DNA of 6,717 bases from a bacterium (GTDB taxonomy: Bacteria > UBA9089 > CG2-30-40-21 > SBAY01), in assembly GCA_040757115.1 (NCBI GenBank), contig JBFLYA010000204.1, forward strand, positions 1 to 6,717, in the 5' to 3' direction. Shown here piece by piece: positions 5,262-6,717 of the stretch (its first letter is position 1; the number at the start of each line of letters is the position of its first letter). The position numbers and the translations under genes were made by a program. Under the pieces are notes generated by a model, which was not told the origin of the DNA, did no database searches, and worked only from the letters and a program-made list of their open reading frames with translations.

Positions 5262-6401
5262 TTACACCTTATTCTTCAACAATTCAACCTTATCTGTTTT
5301 TTCCCAGGTGAATTCTTCTTCTTCTCGACCAAAATGTCCATAAGCCGCTGTTTTACAATAAATTGGTCTAAGAAGATTTAGATGATTGATTATCCCTTTC
5401 GGAGTAAGTGGAAAGACCTCTCTGATTAATTTTACTAATTTTTCATCTTCAATTTTTCCGCTACCGTAGGTATTAACCATAATGGATACCGGGTCAGCGA
5501 CACCGATAGCATAGGATAATTGAACTTCACATGCACAGGCTAATTCTGCGGCAACGATATTTTTGGCGATGTATCGTGCCATATAGCATGCGGAGCGGTC
5601 AACCTTGGTTGGGTCTTTACCTGAAAAACAACCACCACCATGTCTTCCCCAACCACCATAGGTATCGACCATTATTTTTCTGCCAGTAAGTCCTGTATCT
5701 CCTACCGGACCTCCAATCTCAAATCTCCCTGTTGGATTGATAAAAAACTTAGTTTGCTTATCCAGAAAATCAGCCTGAATAGTTTTTTTAATTACCTCCT
5801 CAATCACTCCTTCTCGAATATTTTCTATGGTTGCTTCTGGGTGATGTTGGGCAGATATAATCACCGTATCTATCCTTGCTGGTTGCCCATTTTTATATTC
5901 TACGGTTACCTGGGATTTTCCATCAGGTCTCAGAAAATCAAGAATTCCTCTTTTGCGGACATACGCTAATCGCTTAACTAATTTGTGGGCTAACATAATA
6001 GGTAATGGCATCAATTCTTGAGTTTCATTTATGGCATAGCCAAACATCATTCCCTGGTCACCAGCCCCTTCTTTATCCACACCTAAGGCAATATCTGCGG
6101 ATTGTTCGTTAATACAGGTTAATATTGCACAATCTTGATAATCAAATCCATAGTCAGGAACAGTATATCCTGTGGATTTAATTACTTCCCTTGCTACCTT
6201 AGGTATTTCTACATAACAATCAGTGGTAATCTCACCGGCAACTAAAACTAAACCCATTCCGACTAATACTTCACACGCTACCCTTCCTTTTGGGTCATTG
6301 GCTAAAATTGCATCCAAAACTCCATCTGATATTTGGTCGGCAATTTTATCCGGATGCCCTTCTGTTACAGATTCAGAAGTAAATAAAAAGTTTTTTCCCA
6401 T
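5262..6401 (-). CDS. metK: S-adenosylmethionine synthetase
   Basis: The 379-residue protein is a full-length methionine adenosyltransferase, which makes SAM from methionine and ATP with release of phosphate and diphosphate. The N-terminal [20 protein letters not shown] holds the catalytic His16 and Asp18. [11 protein letters not shown] (112-122) is the family signature near the mobile active-site loop, and this loop is shorter than in E. coli. [18 protein letters not shown] (about 218-235) and [25 protein letters not shown] (about 246-270) supply phosphate- and metal-binding residues. The second signature reads GGGCFSGKD, with Cys258 where E. coli has Ala. The protein ends with [22 protein letters not shown], as expected. 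Nine cysteines is a fairly high number. The AGGAGG at 6414-6419 is 12 nt before the ATG, somewhat far, but the N-terminus fits the family exactly. It is first of the minus-strand genes and feeds the methyl cycle with ahcY. Confidence 0.97.
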   Translation of the reverse strand: MGKNFLFTSESVTEGHPDKIADQISDGVLDAILANDPKGRVACEVLVGMGLVLVAGEITTDCYVEIPKVAREVIKSTGYTVPDYGFDYQDCAILTCINEQSADIALGVDKEGAGDQGMMFGYAINETQELMPLPIMLAHKLVKRLAYVRKRGILDFLRPDGKSQVTVEYKNGQPARIDTVIISAQHHPEATIENIREGVIEEVIKKTIQADFLDKQTKFFINPTGRFEIGGPVGDTGLTGRKIMVDTYGGWGRHGGGCFSGKDPTKVDRSACYMARYIAKNIVAAELACACEVQLSYAIGVADPVSIMVNTYGSGKIEDEKLVKLIREVFPLTPKGIINHLNLLRPIYCKTAAYGHFGREEEEFTWEKTDKVELLKNKV

Positions 6402-6439
6402 TTTTGGTATTTTCCTCCTTTTGTGCTTTTGATGTTGTT

Positions 6440-6468
6440 AGTTTATCATAAATCAATTAAATTTGCAA
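6440..6468 (-). promoter_or_regulatory. Possible metK promoter
   Basis: On the minus strand TTGCAA (6463-6468) is followed after 17 bases by TAAACT (6440-6445), each with four of six consensus matches. A start near 6433 would give a leader of about 30 bases containing the AGGAGG at 6414-6419. The match is modest and the region AT-rich, so confidence is low. Confidence 0.3.
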
Positions 6469-6488
6469 CTACTTTTTTTATAAATTCT

Positions 6489-6529
6489 GGTAACCGTTCA
6501 CCGCAAGATGCCACAGAGACGCAGAGAAG
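6489..6529. repeat. Purine-rich repeat arm of the GGTAAC..TTCACC family
   Basis: The sequence starts ggtaaccgttcacc and continues as CGCAAGATGCCACAGAGACG, then GCAGAGAAG. The left arm of the element at 188 starts ggtaactattcacc and continues with CACGAAG units, so the two appear related. No matching inverted arm is seen before the window ends, so this copy is solitary or incomplete. Confidence 0.5.
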
Positions 6530-6559
6530 AAAATTAAAATTTATTTACGATACGCTTAA

Positions 6560-6583
6560 CATCCCTGATTTTCATCAGGGATG
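6560..6583. repeat. 10-bp perfect hairpin with TTTC loop
   Basis: CATCCCTGAT (6560-6569) pairs exactly with ATCAGGGATG (6574-6583) around a 4-base TTTC loop. It lies in the metK upstream repeat zone. No T run follows closely on either strand, so it is not a clear terminator. It may be a further dispersed palindrome. Confidence 0.55.
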
Positions 6584-6660
6584 GATTAACAAATCGGTGG
6601 TGTCTGAAAATAACTCTAATAGTGAAATCTATGCAGATTTGGTGTCCAAAAGGGATTTCC

Positions 6661-6717
6661 TCCAAAGAGCAAAATGCAAAAAGCAAATATAAAAATTACA
6701 TATCAAAATGTAAAATT
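6661..6717. repeat. 57-bp dispersed module, copy 2 (partner 5001-5057)
   Basis: This copy runs to the window edge and matches copy 1 at 55 of 57 positions, so the true repeat may be longer. It has the same orientation as copy 1. On its left there is no sequence matching the inverted end of the 4958-5244 element. Confidence 0.9.
6686..6714 (-). promoter_or_regulatory. Candidate promoter in module copy 2, facing metK
   Basis: The TTTACA-17-TATATT arrangement of copy 1 is repeated exactly, with TTTACA at 6709-6714 and TATATT at 6686-6691. It points toward metK from about 280 bases upstream of the ATG. The evidence is sequence resemblance only, in AT-rich DNA. Confidence 0.3.

Larger units (their letters stand above)
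6402..6717. other. Spacer upstream of metK with promoter region and repeats
   Basis: No gene is credible here. A frame of about 89 codons on the plus strand from 6423 runs through repeat sequence with no ribosome site or recognisable protein. From 6402 to about 6470 is the metK leader and a possible promoter. Beyond lie a purine-rich repeat arm (6489-6529), a 10-bp hairpin (6560-6583) and the second 57-bp module at the window edge. The leader is too short for a SAM riboswitch. Confidence 0.7.

Noticed and set aside
5640-5969. 109-codon plus-strand frame opposite metK
   Set aside because: It lies antisense within a highly conserved MetK coding sequence, and the translation has no domain features.
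6402-6480. SAM riboswitch in the metK leader
   Set aside because: The leader from the likely promoter is only about 30 bases and no conserved SAM-box stems or terminator are visible.
6423-6692. 89-codon plus-strand reading frame
   Set aside because: It runs through a repeat arm, a hairpin and the 57-bp module, has no ribosome site, and the translation resembles no protein I know. It is repeat sequence read in an open frame.

Overview
The window is an AT-rich stretch of bacterial chromosome in which all seven supported genes lie on the minus strand. Read in the direction of transcription they are: S-adenosylmethionine synthetase (metK), S-adenosylhomocysteine hydrolase (ahcY, short form), a small four-cysteine zinc-ribbon protein, a small two-helix membrane protein, a mannose-family PTS EIIA domain protein, a mannose-family PTS EIIB domain protein, and a PocR-like/GAF/HD-GYP signalling protein. 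Spacing from ahcY to the EIIB gene is 2 to 61 bp, so these genes look like one operon. The HD-GYP gene follows after 81 bp. The organism cannot be named from this window. Low GC, strong AGGAGG ribosome sites, a Thermotoga/archaeal-type SAH hydrolase, orphan Man-type PTS domains and spacers packed with short dispersed repeats together suggest an uncultured, probably anaerobic candidate-phylum bacterium. That assignment is inference.

Layout. Positions 1-604 hold no gene and are a mosaic of short repeats: a 10-bp tandem tract, an ATCTCC tract, a 212-bp element with 37-bp inverted ends, and a smaller inverted repeat. Positions 605-2086 encode the HD-GYP protein. Positions 2168-3614 hold the two PTS genes and the two small unknown genes. 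Positions 3676-4932 are ahcY. Positions 4933-5261 are a spacer almost wholly filled by a 287-bp MITE-like insertion with inverted ends and 12-bp flanking direct repeats. Positions 5262-6401 are metK. Positions 6402-6717 hold a possible metK promoter followed by more dispersed repeats, including a second copy of a 57-bp module that is also inside the insertion.

Function. MetK makes SAM and AhcY removes the SAH left after methyl transfer, so the two form the core of the activated methyl cycle. Without the insertion and one copy of its target repeat, metK and ahcY would be about 30 bp apart, as expected of an operon. The insertion therefore appears to have split an ancestral metK-ahcY operon. 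The 57-bp module carries a sigma70-like promoter candidate pointing at the downstream gene, so it may also have re-supplied a promoter. The EIIA and EIIB proteins keep their phospho-accepting histidines, but no EIIC or EIID membrane component lies beside them. With an adjacent HD-GYP gene they may be a regulatory rather than a transport pair.

The sequence does not prove a new system. The best leads are the insertion with its promoter-bearing module, the orphan PTS/HD-GYP neighbourhood, and the uncharacterised zinc-ribbon/two-helix gene pair.
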